In this document: piece by piece, positions 19,002-26,748 of the stretch | How the letters are laid out: every line of letters begins with the position of its first letter | Position numbering within the stretch: the first letter of the stretch is position 1 | Source of the DNA: Actinokineospora sp. NBRC 105648 | Lineage (GTDB): Bacteria > Actinomycetota > Actinomycetes > Mycobacteriales > Pseudonocardiaceae | DNA length: 64,000 nt | Reading direction: 5' to 3' | NCBI RefSeq assembly: GCF_030269645.1 | Contig: NZ_BSTR01000012.1 | Span: 62,001 to 126,000 of the forward strand | Program-made: the position numbers and the translations under genes | The notes under the pieces: generated by a model | The model's input: the letters and a program-made list of their open reading frames with translations, nothing else | Databases searched by the model: none | Told to the model about the DNA's origin: nothing

Positions 19002-19436
19002 GTGCAGACACCTGACGAGTGGCTGGCCGACTTCGAGACCAAGGTCGCCGACCTGCAGCGCAAGGCCACCGACTTCAAACAGGCCGTCGACTCCTCGGCC
19101 ACCACCGAGCAGTCCGAAGACGGCGCCGTGACGGTGTCGGTAGCCCCCAGCGGCGCACTGACCGACCTCCGGCTGACCGACGCCGCCATGACCAAGTCCG
19201 CGGACGAGCTGGCGGCGGAGATCCTGGCCCTGACCCGCCAGGCCCGCCAAACCGCAGCCCAGTCCGTGGCGACAGCGTTCGTACCACTCGGTGGCGACAG
19301 CGGCGTGGTGCAGCGGATCCCGGTGCCGGCGGAAGAGGCACCGAGCACGCCGGAACCCACCCGACCGCGCGCTGTCGACGAGGACGACTACTCGGAGAGC
19401 AACGCCGTCTACCGCGACGACAACCGCAGCTGGTAG
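19002..19436 (+). CDS. YbaB/EbfC-like protein
   Basis: A 144-residue protein with an N-terminal helix (TPDEWLADFETKVADLQRKA), a short beta region (GAVTVSVAPSGALTDLRLT) and a second helix (ADELAAEILALTRQARQTA), the YbaB/EbfC arrangement known from nucleoid-associated proteins. The C-terminal 45 residues are acidic and Pro-rich. Actinomycetes have many such proteins, often beside WXG100-type genes. A TAGGCT box lies at 18962-18967; the GTG at 19002 is chosen over an upstream GTG at 18969 because AGAGG precedes it. Confidence 0.75.
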   Translation: MQTPDEWLADFETKVADLQRKATDFKQAVDSSATTEQSEDGAVTVSVAPSGALTDLRLTDAAMTKSADELAAEILALTRQARQTAAQSVATAFVPLGGDSGVVQRIPVPAEEAPSTPEPTRPRAVDEDDYSESNAVYRDDNRSW

Positions 19437-19864
19437 CCGGACAGACCAGAACCCAAGGCGCCCTGCCCGAGCCCTCGCTCAGCCCACCGCCCAAGGTGAT
19501 CAACGCTCCAAGATCTCTGGTCTCCCCACGCATCCGCACTCGCACGCCCCACGTGCCGGATCGCAAGAGACGCGCCGATCGAAAACCCGCCGACAACGCG
19601 CCCGCATCCTCACAGCTCACCTGCTGGATTGGGTGGAGTGGCTTTGTCTGGGGGGAGGGGCGATCGTAAACTTGCTGTGGTCGTGGGATGCCCTTCCCCA
19701 CCCGCTTTTCCCACGACGATCGCCCCTAGGGGCCCCGGGCAAAGCCACTCCACCCAATCCAGCACACCACCCGAGCAAACCCCGACGCGGCAACCCCAAA
19801 CAAGCCCCGAGGCAGCACCCTCATACAAGCCCCGGGGCGCAGCCAACCCCCAAAGCAAGCCCCC
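19437..19864. other. intergenic region with a hairpin repeat element
   Basis: These 428 bp lie between convergent genes. They hold one copy of the roughly 140-bp hairpin element (19622-19764) and C-rich flanks with repeated AACCCC and AAGCCCC runs. I see no gene. Confidence 0.5.
19622..19764 (+). repeat. hairpin repeat element, copy 1
   Basis: The ends are inverted repeats: TGCTGGATTGGGTGGAG at the left pairs with the complementary CTCCACCCAATCCAGCA at the right, and pairing continues through GGCTTTG. The inner part has a GGGGGGAGGGGCG block, TAAACTTGC, GGGATGCCCTT and, on the other side, CCCCTAGGGGCCCC. The same ordered blocks recur in three other copies in the window. It lies between two convergent genes. 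Confidence 0.8.
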
Positions 19865-21586
19865 TCAGTCCCGAGGCAACGCACTAACCCGCGCATGATC
19901 AGCGCGATCCAACCAAGGCCGCCACCGAGCCGCCGAATACGCCGGCTCAGCCCACGGCGTGCTGCACCGCACCATCCGCGTCCCCGGCTTGTCCAACCAG
20001 CGCAGGACCACCGACACCTCCTCCGCAGGCGACCCCAGCAGCGGCCCCTCCCCGGCGATCACCGTCTCCGCCGCGGCCACCAGGCTCTCCACCACCGGCA
20101 TCGGCGGAACCCCCCGACGGGCCACGCCCGCTGAGGCGAGGCGGCCGTGGCGGACCACCGCGAACTCCCAGCCGCCCAGGGAGTCGGGGCGGGCGGCGAC
20201 CAGTTCGGCCACCGCGGCCAGGGCGGCGAGGCGTTGGCCGCGGTCCAGGCCGCGGATCAGGGTGCGCATCCGGTCGCGGTCGGCGCCCGCCTGTTCGAAG
20301 CGCTCGGCGGCCGCCAGCTCCGCCAGCCTGCGCTCCAGGGTGCCCAGCGGGTCGAGCGCGCGGCCCGCGACCAGCGAGTCGACCGCGCGCACGGCGGGCC
20401 GGTACTCCTCGACCGTCTGCCTGCCCGCGCACGGGGCGCCGCAGCGGTCGAGTTCGGCCAGGGCGCACGGGCGGGTGTCGCCGGTGGCCTGGGCCGGGAT
20501 GCGCAGCGTGCACGGCCGGATCCCGGTGGCCTCCTGCAGCGCCAGCATCGCCTCCTCGGCGTGCCCGCGGCTGCGGAACGGGCCCAGCGCGCTCTCCCGT
20601 GGGCGGCGGACCAGGGAGAGCCGGGGGAACGGCTCATCGGTGAGCACGACCCACCAGGCGTTGCGGGGGTTCTTCGAGCGGCGGTTGTAGGCCGGTTTGT
20701 GCGCCGAGAGCAGCCGCAGTTCGCGGACCTCGGCCTCCAGCGGGTGCGCGCAGGTGATCGTGTCGACCCGGACCGCCAGCGCCACCATCTCGCGCAGCCT
20801 GCGCCGGGTCTCGCTCGCGGTGAAGTACTGGCGGACCCGCCTGCGCAGGTCGGAGGCGGTGCCGACGTAGAGCACCTCATCGGAGGGGCCGCGGAAGAGG
20901 TACACCCCCGGCTCGTTGGGCACGTCCTCGGCCAGGGTGCGCTTGCGCCGCTGGGCCGCGGTGACCTCGGGGATGTAGTCGAGCAGCTCCTCCAGCGACT
21001 GCACGCCCAACGACCCGACCCGCTCCAGCAGGCCGTGCAGCACGTCCACGGTGGCGCGCGCGTCGGCCAGGGCGCGGTGGACCGGCTTGGTGGTGGCCTG
21101 GAACAGCTCGGCCAGCGCCGACAGCCTGCAGCTGGGCGCCTCCTCGCGGCTGAGCACCCGCCTGCCCAGCCGCACGGTGCACACCACCGCGGGCTTGCGC
21201 CACGGGTAGCCCAGCCGCCCGCACGCCGCCTTGATGAACCCGACGTCGAAGCCCGCGTTGTGCGCGACCAGGACCGAGCCCGCGGCGAACTCCAGGAACG
21301 CGGGCAGCACCTCGGCCAACCGGGGCGCGGTGTAGACCATCGTGTCGGTGATCCCGGTGAGCGCGACGATCTCCGGCGGGATGCCCCGGCCCGGGTCGAC
21401 CAGGGTGGCGAACTCGCCGACCACCTCGCCGCCGCGGACCTTCACCGCGCCGAACTCGGTGATCGCGTCGTCGTCCGGGCTGCCGCCGGTGGTCTCCAGG
21501 TCGAACACCACGAACGTGGTGTCGCGCAGCGGGGTGCCCAGCTCGTCGAAGGCGAGCTGCCTGCGGGTTTGGGCTGGGGTGCTCAT
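19865..21586 (-). CDS. DEDDh exonuclease fused to a GIY-YIG/UvrC-like domain
   Basis: A 573-residue two-part protein in the Rv2191 position. Residues about 20-190 are a DnaQ-type 3'-5' exonuclease (VVFDLETTGGSPDDDAITE, VAHNAGFDVGF, HRALADARATVDV: the DEDDh acidic residues and His). Residues about 225-310 are a GIY-YIG nuclease (GVYLFRGPSDEVLYVGTASDLRRRVRQYF cut at loops), followed by a UvrC-like region with PCALAELDRCGAPC. It is a DNA-processing or repair enzyme; the exact role is unknown. It diverges from the NYN gene. Confidence 0.88.
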   Translation of the reverse strand: MSTPAQTRRQLAFDELGTPLRDTTFVVFDLETTGGSPDDDAITEFGAVKVRGGEVVGEFATLVDPGRGIPPEIVALTGITDTMVYTAPRLAEVLPAFLEFAAGSVLVAHNAGFDVGFIKAACGRLGYPWRKPAVVCTVRLGRRVLSREEAPSCRLSALAELFQATTKPVHRALADARATVDVLHGLLERVGSLGVQSLEELLDYIPEVTAAQRRKRTLAEDVPNEPGVYLFRGPSDEVLYVGTASDLRRRVRQYFTASETRRRLREMVALAVRVDTITCAHPLEAEVRELRLLSAHKPAYNRRSKNPRNAWWVVLTDEPFPRLSLVRRPRESALGPFRSRGHAEEAMLALQEATGIRPCTLRIPAQATGDTRPCALAELDRCGAPCAGRQTVEEYRPAVRAVDSLVAGRALDPLGTLERRLAELAAAERFEQAGADRDRMRTLIRGLDRGQRLAALAAVAELVAARPDSLGGWEFAVVRHGRLASAGVARRGVPPMPVVESLVAAAETVIAGEGPLLGSPAEEVSVVLRWLDKPGTRMVRCSTPWAEPAYSAARWRPWLDRADHARVSALPRD

Positions 21587-21646
21587 CGGCGCCGAAGCTA
21601 GATCACCCCACCGACAGTTCCCCGCTGCGGTTCCGGGGGGCGCGGC

Positions 21647-21652
21647 TAGCCT
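21647..21652 (+). promoter_or_regulatory. -10 box of a leaderless promoter for the NYN-domain gene
   Basis: TAGCCT at 21647-21652 is followed by 6 nt and the ATG at 21659. Confidence 0.6.
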
Positions 21653-21658
21653 TATGGG

Positions 21659-23011
21659 ATGGCGCTGTCGTCCCTGCCCTCCGAGCCGGATGGTCCCGAG
21701 CCGTCCACATCGGACGGTTCAGGTCCGGTCGTGGAGTGGTCCGGGCTGCCCGAGCCGGTCCGCGCCCGGCTCGCCGAGCTCGGCGCGGCGGCGGTCGGCG
21801 CGCTGCCCAAGGTCGACGTGCCGCAGCAGTTGCGCAACGTCGCGCGCTTCGCGCCCGCCAAGCGGGCCCGGCTCGGCGGGGCGGCCATCATCGCCGGTCT
21901 GCGCGACGTGGTGGGGTTCCGCACCGCCGTCGTGGAGTGGTGCCGCGAGCACAAGCCCGCCGCGCTCGACCTCGGCGGCGACGACCCGGTGTCGGTCGCC
22001 GCGGCGGCGGTGCTGCTGGGCGAGGAGTCGGCGGTGCACTACCTGGAGCTGGTGACCAGGCGGGCCTCGGACAGCTCGCTGCGCGCCGAGCGCGACGTGG
22101 CCGTGGCCAGGCTGCGCAAGGCCGACGCCGAGCTGGAGCGGCTCCGCGAGCTGCTGGCCGAGTCCACCGGCGCGGCCGACCGGGTCCGCGCCGAGGGCGA
22201 GGCCGAGCTGGAGCGGCTGCGCAAGCGGCTGCGCGAGCAGGGCGCCCGGCTGCGCGAGGCCAAGGACGCCGCCGCCGCGGCCCAGGCGGCGGCCGAGCAG
22301 GCGCAGGCCAGGGTGGGCGCCGAGCTGGCCGCCCTAGTCGAGCAGCGCGACCGGGAACGCGACCGGGCCGAGACCGAGCGGAACCGGGCCGCGCGCGCCG
22401 AGGCCGACGCCGAGATCGCGCGCCAGTCCGCGCGGGAGGCCCGCCAGGCCGACGAGGTCCGGCTCGCCCTGCTGGTGGACACCCTCGACGGCGCCGTCAC
22501 CGGCCTGCGCCGCGAGCTGGCGCTGGGCGGCGGCGGACCGCGCCCGGCGGACCTGGTGCGCGGCGCGACCGCGGCCCAGGGCGTCGTGGGGCGGGTGGAG
22601 GACCCGGCCGCGCTCGACCGGCTGCTGGCGCTGCCCGCCGTGCACCTGGTCGTCGACGGCTACAACGTCACCAAGACCGGCTACCCCGACCTGCCGCTGG
22701 CCGACCAGCGCGACCGGCTCATCCGTCAGCTCGCCTCGCTCGCCGCGCGCACCTCGGCCGAGGTCACGCTGGTGTTCGACGGCGCGGGGGTGGTGGCCGT
22801 GCCGATCGCCGCCCCGCGCGGGGTGCGGGTGCTCTTCAGCGACCCCGGGGTGCTGGCCGATGACGTGATCAAGGCCCTGGTCACCGCGGAACCCGAGGGG
22901 CGGCCGGTCGTGGTGGTCACCTCCGACCGCGCGGTCGCCGACGCGGTCCGCAGGCGCGGTGCCCACCCGGTGCCCTCGGCGGTCCTGCTGGCCAGGTTGG
23001 GTCGCGTCTGA
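21659..23011 (+). CDS. NYN/YacP-like RNase domain protein with coiled coil
   Basis: A 450-residue protein. The N-terminal 130 residues form a helical domain, residues about 135-290 are a long Glu/Arg/Ala coiled coil (repeated LERLRELL and LRKRLREQ heptads), and residues about 315-450 are an NYN (PIN-like) nuclease domain: VHLVVDGYNVTKTGYP, EVTLVFDGAG, and VVVTSDRAVADAVRRRGA carry the acidic residues. Relatives such as Rae1/YacP cleave RNA. It diverges from the exonuclease/GIY-YIG gene and its stop lies close to the next start, suggesting an operon with the cell-wall gene. Confidence 0.83.
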   Translation: MALSSLPSEPDGPEPSTSDGSGPVVEWSGLPEPVRARLAELGAAAVGALPKVDVPQQLRNVARFAPAKRARLGGAAIIAGLRDVVGFRTAVVEWCREHKPAALDLGGDDPVSVAAAAVLLGEESAVHYLELVTRRASDSSLRAERDVAVARLRKADAELERLRELLAESTGAADRVRAEGEAELERLRKRLREQGARLREAKDAAAAAQAAAEQAQARVGAELAALVEQRDRERDRAETERNRAARAEADAEIARQSAREARQADEVRLALLVDTLDGAVTGLRRELALGGGGPRPADLVRGATAAQGVVGRVEDPAALDRLLALPAVHLVVDGYNVTKTGYPDLPLADQRDRLIRQLASLAARTSAEVTLVFDGAGVVAVPIAAPRGVRVLFSDPGVLADDVIKALVTAEPEGRPVVVVTSDRAVADAVRRRGAHPVPSAVLLARLGRV

Positions 23012-23015
23012 CGGG

Positions 23016-24818
23016 GTGGTCGTGCGAGGTCAGCGGAAGATCCGAGGTCAGCGGAAGATCACAGCGGCGGCACTGGCCCTGGCGGCCGTGCTGACCGGGC
23101 TCCCCGCCGCCGCCCAGCCGACCCAGCCCGCCCCGACCCAGGGTGACCCGCCGCAGATCGAGGCCGGGGTGGGACCGGGCGCGCCGGTGCCGGACACCCG
23201 GCCGGGCGAGGCGTTCGCCGACCCGAAGGTCGCCGAGCTGCAGCGCACCGCCACCGACGTGCAGCGGGAGCTCGCCGACCTGTCCGACCGGGTCCGCGCC
23301 GCCGAGGACGACCTGCGCTCGGCGACCGGCACGGCGACGCGGGCCAAGACCGACCGGGCGGCCGCAGACCGGGTGGTGGCCGCCCAGCAGGGCGAGGTCG
23401 ACGCCTACTCCTCGGCCATCTACTCCGCGCTGGCCCGCCCGAGCGACCTTCAGGTCCTGTTCACCGCGGGCAGCGCGGAGGACTTCCTGGCGGGCAGCGA
23501 GCTGGTGGCGCGGTTGCGCGCCGACCAGGACGACCGGCTCAGCGCGGCGGTCAGCAGGCAGCGGGCCGCGATCGAGGCCGAGGACACGGCGGTGGGCGCC
23601 GAGCGCTCGGCCGCCGAGCGGAAGGCCGATCTGGACCGGCGCACCGGCGACGCGTCGAACCGGGCGGCCGCGGTGTCCTCCGAGCTGCGCGGCAAGGTCG
23701 ACGACACCAACACCGCGGTCGTCGCGCAGCAGAAGGCCCAGCAGGAGCGCAACGGGAAGACCGCGGCGAACTGGAAGGCTTACACCGACAAGCTGGCCGC
23801 CGCCAAGATCACCCCGCCGAGTGCCGCCGCGCTGCGGGACCCCGCGCGGTTCCCCGCCTGGCTGCTCCCGCTCCTGGGCAAGACCGGGGTGCCGCAGGCC
23901 GGGGTCGCGCAGGTCGACGTCGCCGGGGAGCGGTTGCTCGTGCTGCCCGCTGAGACGGTCAAGGCGGTCGACGCGGCCGTGGCCGCGTTGGGCAAGCCGT
24001 TCGTGCCCGGTAAGGGCGGTGAGGGGCCCACGGCGTACTCCTGTGATGGCCTGGTGCGCGCCGCCTACGCCGTCGGGGGGATCGGCCTGCCCGCGGCGGC
24101 CGGTGAGCAGATGGCGGTGCTCACGCCGGTCTCCGACGCCCGGCCGGGCGACGTCGTGTTCCTCGGCCCGGCCCGGCTCGGCGTGCAGGGCGTGGGCATC
24201 GTGCTCGACGAGCGGACCATGCTCGCGGCCGACGCCCGGCTCGCCGGGGTTGTGGTGGCCGACCTGCCCGCGGGCGAGACGGTGCTGGGCTTCGGCAGGC
24301 CCGCGCTGGCCCAGCGGCCCGCCCAGCCGGTGCCCGCGGCCGCCGACGGGGGCCTGCCGTGGCGCTGCGGTGGCGTCCAGCTGCCCGCCCGCGGCGCCGG
24401 CGAGGCCGCCGGGGCGTGGGGCGGCTACCCCAACGGTCTGATCCCGCTGACGGCCCTGTGCCCGCTCGGCCAGGGTTCGCACGTGCTGCGCTGCGACGCG
24501 GCCGAGGCGTTCCGCGCGATGTCCGCGGCGTACGCGGCCGTGTTCGGCGCGCCGATCTGCCTGACCGACTCGTACCGGACATTCGCCGCGCAAGTCCGCC
24601 TCTACGCCGTGAAACCGGCGTTGGCGGCCGTTCCGGGGACGAGCAACCACGGTTGGGGGCTCGCGGTCGACCTTTGTGGTGGCGTTCAGTCATTCGGTTC
24701 CGCCGAATACGCGTGGATGATCTCCAACGCTGCGCTGTTCGGGTGGTCGAATCCGCCGTGGGCGCGACCGGGGCGCGGGCGTGAGGAACCCTGGCACTGG
24801 GAATTCACCGGGGCCTGA
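23016..24818 (+). CDS. secreted coiled-coil, NlpC/P60-like and VanY-like fusion
   Basis: A 600-residue exported protein: basic N-terminus, signal peptide (ALALAAVLTGLPAAAQ), coiled coil at about 65-250, an NlpC/P60-like domain around Cys343 (AYSCDGLVRAAYAVGGI), and a C-terminal M15/VanY peptidase domain. The VanY zinc motif is intact: Ser543-Asn-His545 ... Asp552 and Trp593-His594-Trp. In the NlpC domain the usual His of the HVGIYLG strand is Gly (GVQGVGIVLD), so the first peptidase may be dead while the second looks active. It would act on peptidoglycan stem peptides. Start GTG 23016 or 23022; an 18-bp tandem duplication follows the start. Confidence 0.82.
   Translation: MVVRGQRKIRGQRKITAAALALAAVLTGLPAAAQPTQPAPTQGDPPQIEAGVGPGAPVPDTRPGEAFADPKVAELQRTATDVQRELADLSDRVRAAEDDLRSATGTATRAKTDRAAADRVVAAQQGEVDAYSSAIYSALARPSDLQVLFTAGSAEDFLAGSELVARLRADQDDRLSAAVSRQRAAIEAEDTAVGAERSAAERKADLDRRTGDASNRAAAVSSELRGKVDDTNTAVVAQQKAQQERNGKTAANWKAYTDKLAAAKITPPSAAALRDPARFPAWLLPLLGKTGVPQAGVAQVDVAGERLLVLPAETVKAVDAAVAALGKPFVPGKGGEGPTAYSCDGLVRAAYAVGGIGLPAAAGEQMAVLTPVSDARPGDVVFLGPARLGVQGVGIVLDERTMLAADARLAGVVVADLPAGETVLGFGRPALAQRPAQPVPAAADGGLPWRCGGVQLPARGAGEAAGAWGGYPNGLIPLTALCPLGQGSHVLRCDAAEAFRAMSAAYAAVFGAPICLTDSYRTFAAQVRLYAVKPALAAVPGTSNHGWGLAVDLCGGVQSFGSAEYAWMISNAALFGWSNPPWARPGRGREEPWHWEFTGA
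23025..23060 (+). repeat. 18-bp perfect tandem duplication at the signal peptide start
   Basis: The 18-bp unit 23025-23042 is repeated exactly at 23043-23060 and encodes Arg-Gly-Gln-Arg-Lys-Ile twice, doubling the positive N-region of the signal peptide. Confidence 0.95.
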
Positions 24819-24920
24819 CCAGCGGGTGCGCGACCGGTGGTCGAACACCTGAGCGAAATTGTCGGTGCCCTCTCCTAATGTGTGGATCACGAGATCGGCC
24901 GCACGGAAAGGAGCCGGGCA

Positions 24921-25106
24921 ATGATCATCGACTGCGACAGCTGTGAGGTCCGCGGCGACGCGTGCAAGGAGTGCGTGATCACCGTTCTGCTGGGCGCGCC
25001 GCCCACCGTGGAGTTCGACGCCTCCGAGCAGCGGGCCATCGACGTGCTCGCCGGGGCGGGTCTGGTGCCCCGGTTGCGGCTGCTCCCGATCGAGAAGACC
25101 GCCTGA
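24921..25106 (+). CDS. small zinc-knuckle-like protein
   Basis: A 61-residue protein with four cysteines in a Cys5-x2-Cys8-x6-Cys15-x2-Cys18 pattern, fitting a metal knuckle, then a helix (ASEQRAIDVLAGAGLV). AAAGGAG lies 8 bp before the ATG at 24921, a clear ribosome-binding site. It stands between two secreted cell-wall hydrolase genes. I do not recognise a function. Confidence 0.75.
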   Translation: MIIDCDSCEVRGDACKECVITVLLGAPPTVEFDASEQRAIDVLAGAGLVPRLRLLPIEKTA

Positions 25107-25545
25107 TCGGGGGTGACACGCCCGGGTGAAACCATTCGGGCGACGAGTGGTCGCTTCGGTCGCTAAACGGTTCACCACCCGGGTGAACAGTGCTGTTGTC
25201 GTCATCACAGACGGGAGTCGCGACTGCTCCGTTGGTGTTTTCCAGCGTCCGGCAAGCCTTTTTCGCCGGTGCCGGTGGACGGCGGGGCTCACTTTTCGTA
25301 ACCTGTCCGAGATCTCGCGGCCCGCAGCCGCCCGCCCCGAGGGTGGCTACGCGAGATCGCCGCCGAACCGGCCCCGCTCCCCAGGGTCGAACCGGAATCC
25401 CCCACGGTGGGGCCGTCCTTGATCGGGCACGTAGCGGTTCACCCGCACGCGCCGGACCGGGGCCCGGGCACCGCACTGGTGTCCGAGTGCGCTGGACACC
25501 AGGACGGCCGTCGGCGGTAAGACGGACGAAGGAGTACGCGCGACC
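25107..25545 (+). other. long upstream region of the NlpC/P60 gene
   Basis: These 439 bp have no gene I can support. They contain an imperfect stem around 25118-25190 (CCCGGGTGAAACC against GGTTCACCACCCGGG), a 9-bp stem GATCTCGCG (25311-25319) with CGCGAGATC (25350-25358), and GAAGGAG at 25528-25534 upstream of the GTG at 25546. The length suggests a long 5' leader or a distant promoter. Confidence 0.5.
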
Positions 25546-26604
25546 GTGTCGTCGCATCGACTCAAACGTGCAAAGCGCGGTGCCCTGAGCGTGGCGGCCG
25601 TCATCGCGGTGGTGGCGTTCTCGCCCACCCCCGCGTTCGCCCAGCCCCCGGCGACGCCCCCCACCACCGCGTCCGAGGCCCTGCAGAAGTACCAGGAGCT
25701 GAGCAAGCAGGCGGAGAAGGTCAACGAGGACCTGCTCAAGGCCCAGACCGACCTCGACGCGAAGAAGGCCGAGTACGACAAGGCCACCAACGACGTCACC
25801 GTCGCCGCGGCCAACGAGAAGCAGGCCCAGGCGCTCGAGGAGCAGTTCCGCGGCCAGGTCGACCTGCTGGCCAACGCCTCGTTCCAGGGTGTCCGGTTCA
25901 ACAAGATCTCCGCGCTGCTGACCGGTTCCTCGGCCGACGACTTCCTCGAGCGCGCCACCGCGCTCAACGTCCTCGCCGCCGACAACCAGGAGGCGCTGGA
26001 GAAGTACACCGGCGCCGTGGCCACCGCCGCGGACTCGCGCAAGCTCGCCGAGGACGGCCAGCGCCGCGCGGCCGAGGCCAAGGCCGCCGCCGAGAAGCTG
26101 ACCGCGGACATCACCAAGACCCGCGACGACCTGCGGACGCAGATCAAGACCGTCGAAGAGGCCAAGACCCGGCTGTCGAAGAAGGACACCGAGGTGCTCA
26201 AGGGCACCCCGGACGACGGCGTCTACCTCGCGCCCGCCGGTTCGGCCGGCCGGGCCATGGAGGTCGCGCTGGCCCAGCGCGGCAAGCCCTACGTGTGGGG
26301 TGCCGACGGCCCGGGCAGCTTCGACTGCTCCGGTCTGACCATGTACGCCTACGCGGCGGCGGGCGTGAGCCTGCCGCACTCCAGCCGGGCCCAGTTCGGC
26401 TACGGCAAGTCGGTCTCGCGCAGCGAGCTGCTGCCCGGTGACCTGCTGTTCTACGGCAGCAGCGCGGGCTCGATCCACCACGTCGCGATGTACATCGGCG
26501 ACGGCCGGATCGTGCACGCCTCCACCTCGGGCGTGCCGGTGAAGACCGACTCGCTCGACGGCGGTGGCCGCGACTTCTTCGGCGCGCGCCGCATCGTCGG
26601 CTAG
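25546..26604 (+). CDS. NlpC/P60 peptidoglycan endopeptidase with coiled coil
   Basis: A 352-residue secreted protein in the Rv2190c (RipC-like) position. Signal peptide MSSHRLKRAKRGALSVAAVI to about residue 33, coiled-coil region about 45-215, and a C-terminal NlpC/P60 domain with Cys (FDCSGLTMYAYAAAG), His (SIHHVAMYIGDG) and a further His (IVHAST). It would cut the D-Glu/meso-Dap bond of stem peptides during division; the coiled coil may bind an FtsX-like partner. GTG 25546 follows GAAGGAG. A perfect terminator hairpin follows. Confidence 0.9.
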   Translation: MSSHRLKRAKRGALSVAAVIAVVAFSPTPAFAQPPATPPTTASEALQKYQELSKQAEKVNEDLLKAQTDLDAKKAEYDKATNDVTVAAANEKQAQALEEQFRGQVDLLANASFQGVRFNKISALLTGSSADDFLERATALNVLAADNQEALEKYTGAVATAADSRKLAEDGQRRAAEAKAAAEKLTADITKTRDDLRTQIKTVEEAKTRLSKKDTEVLKGTPDDGVYLAPAGSAGRAMEVALAQRGKPYVWGADGPGSFDCSGLTMYAYAAAGVSLPHSSRAQFGYGKSVSRSELLPGDLLFYGSSAGSIHHVAMYIGDGRIVHASTSGVPVKTDSLDGGGRDFFGARRIVG

Positions 26605-26619
26605 TCGACGAGCACGTCC

Positions 26620-26653
26620 AGCGGGACCGGGGCCGGTTGGCCCCGGTCCCGCT
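26620..26653 (+). terminator. 15-bp perfect hairpin after the NlpC/P60 gene
   Basis: Arms 26620-26634 and 26639-26653 are perfectly complementary with a GGTT loop, followed by CGCGTTTTCC. It fits a rho-independent terminator. Confidence 0.85.
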
Positions 26654-26736
26654 CGCGTTTTCCGGTGCTGATCACGCGAACAGGCGGTTTCCCCGGCGCT
26701 GTGGACAACGCCCCCGTGAATCCGGGCAGCCTCCCC

Positions 26737-26742
26737 TAAGAT
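26737..26742 (+). promoter_or_regulatory. -10 box of a leaderless promoter for the HEITH metallopeptidase gene
   Basis: TAAGAT is followed by 6 nt and the GTG at 26749. This supports GTG 26749 over the TTG at 26743. Confidence 0.6.
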
Positions 26743-26748
26743 TTGCCG

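Noticed and set aside
25107-25545. c-di-AMP (ydaO-type) riboswitch before the NlpC/P60 gene
   Set aside because: The position is right for one, but the conserved boxes such as GGTACGG-GGAACC and CCGACAGCTAACC are not seen. Only generic stems were found.
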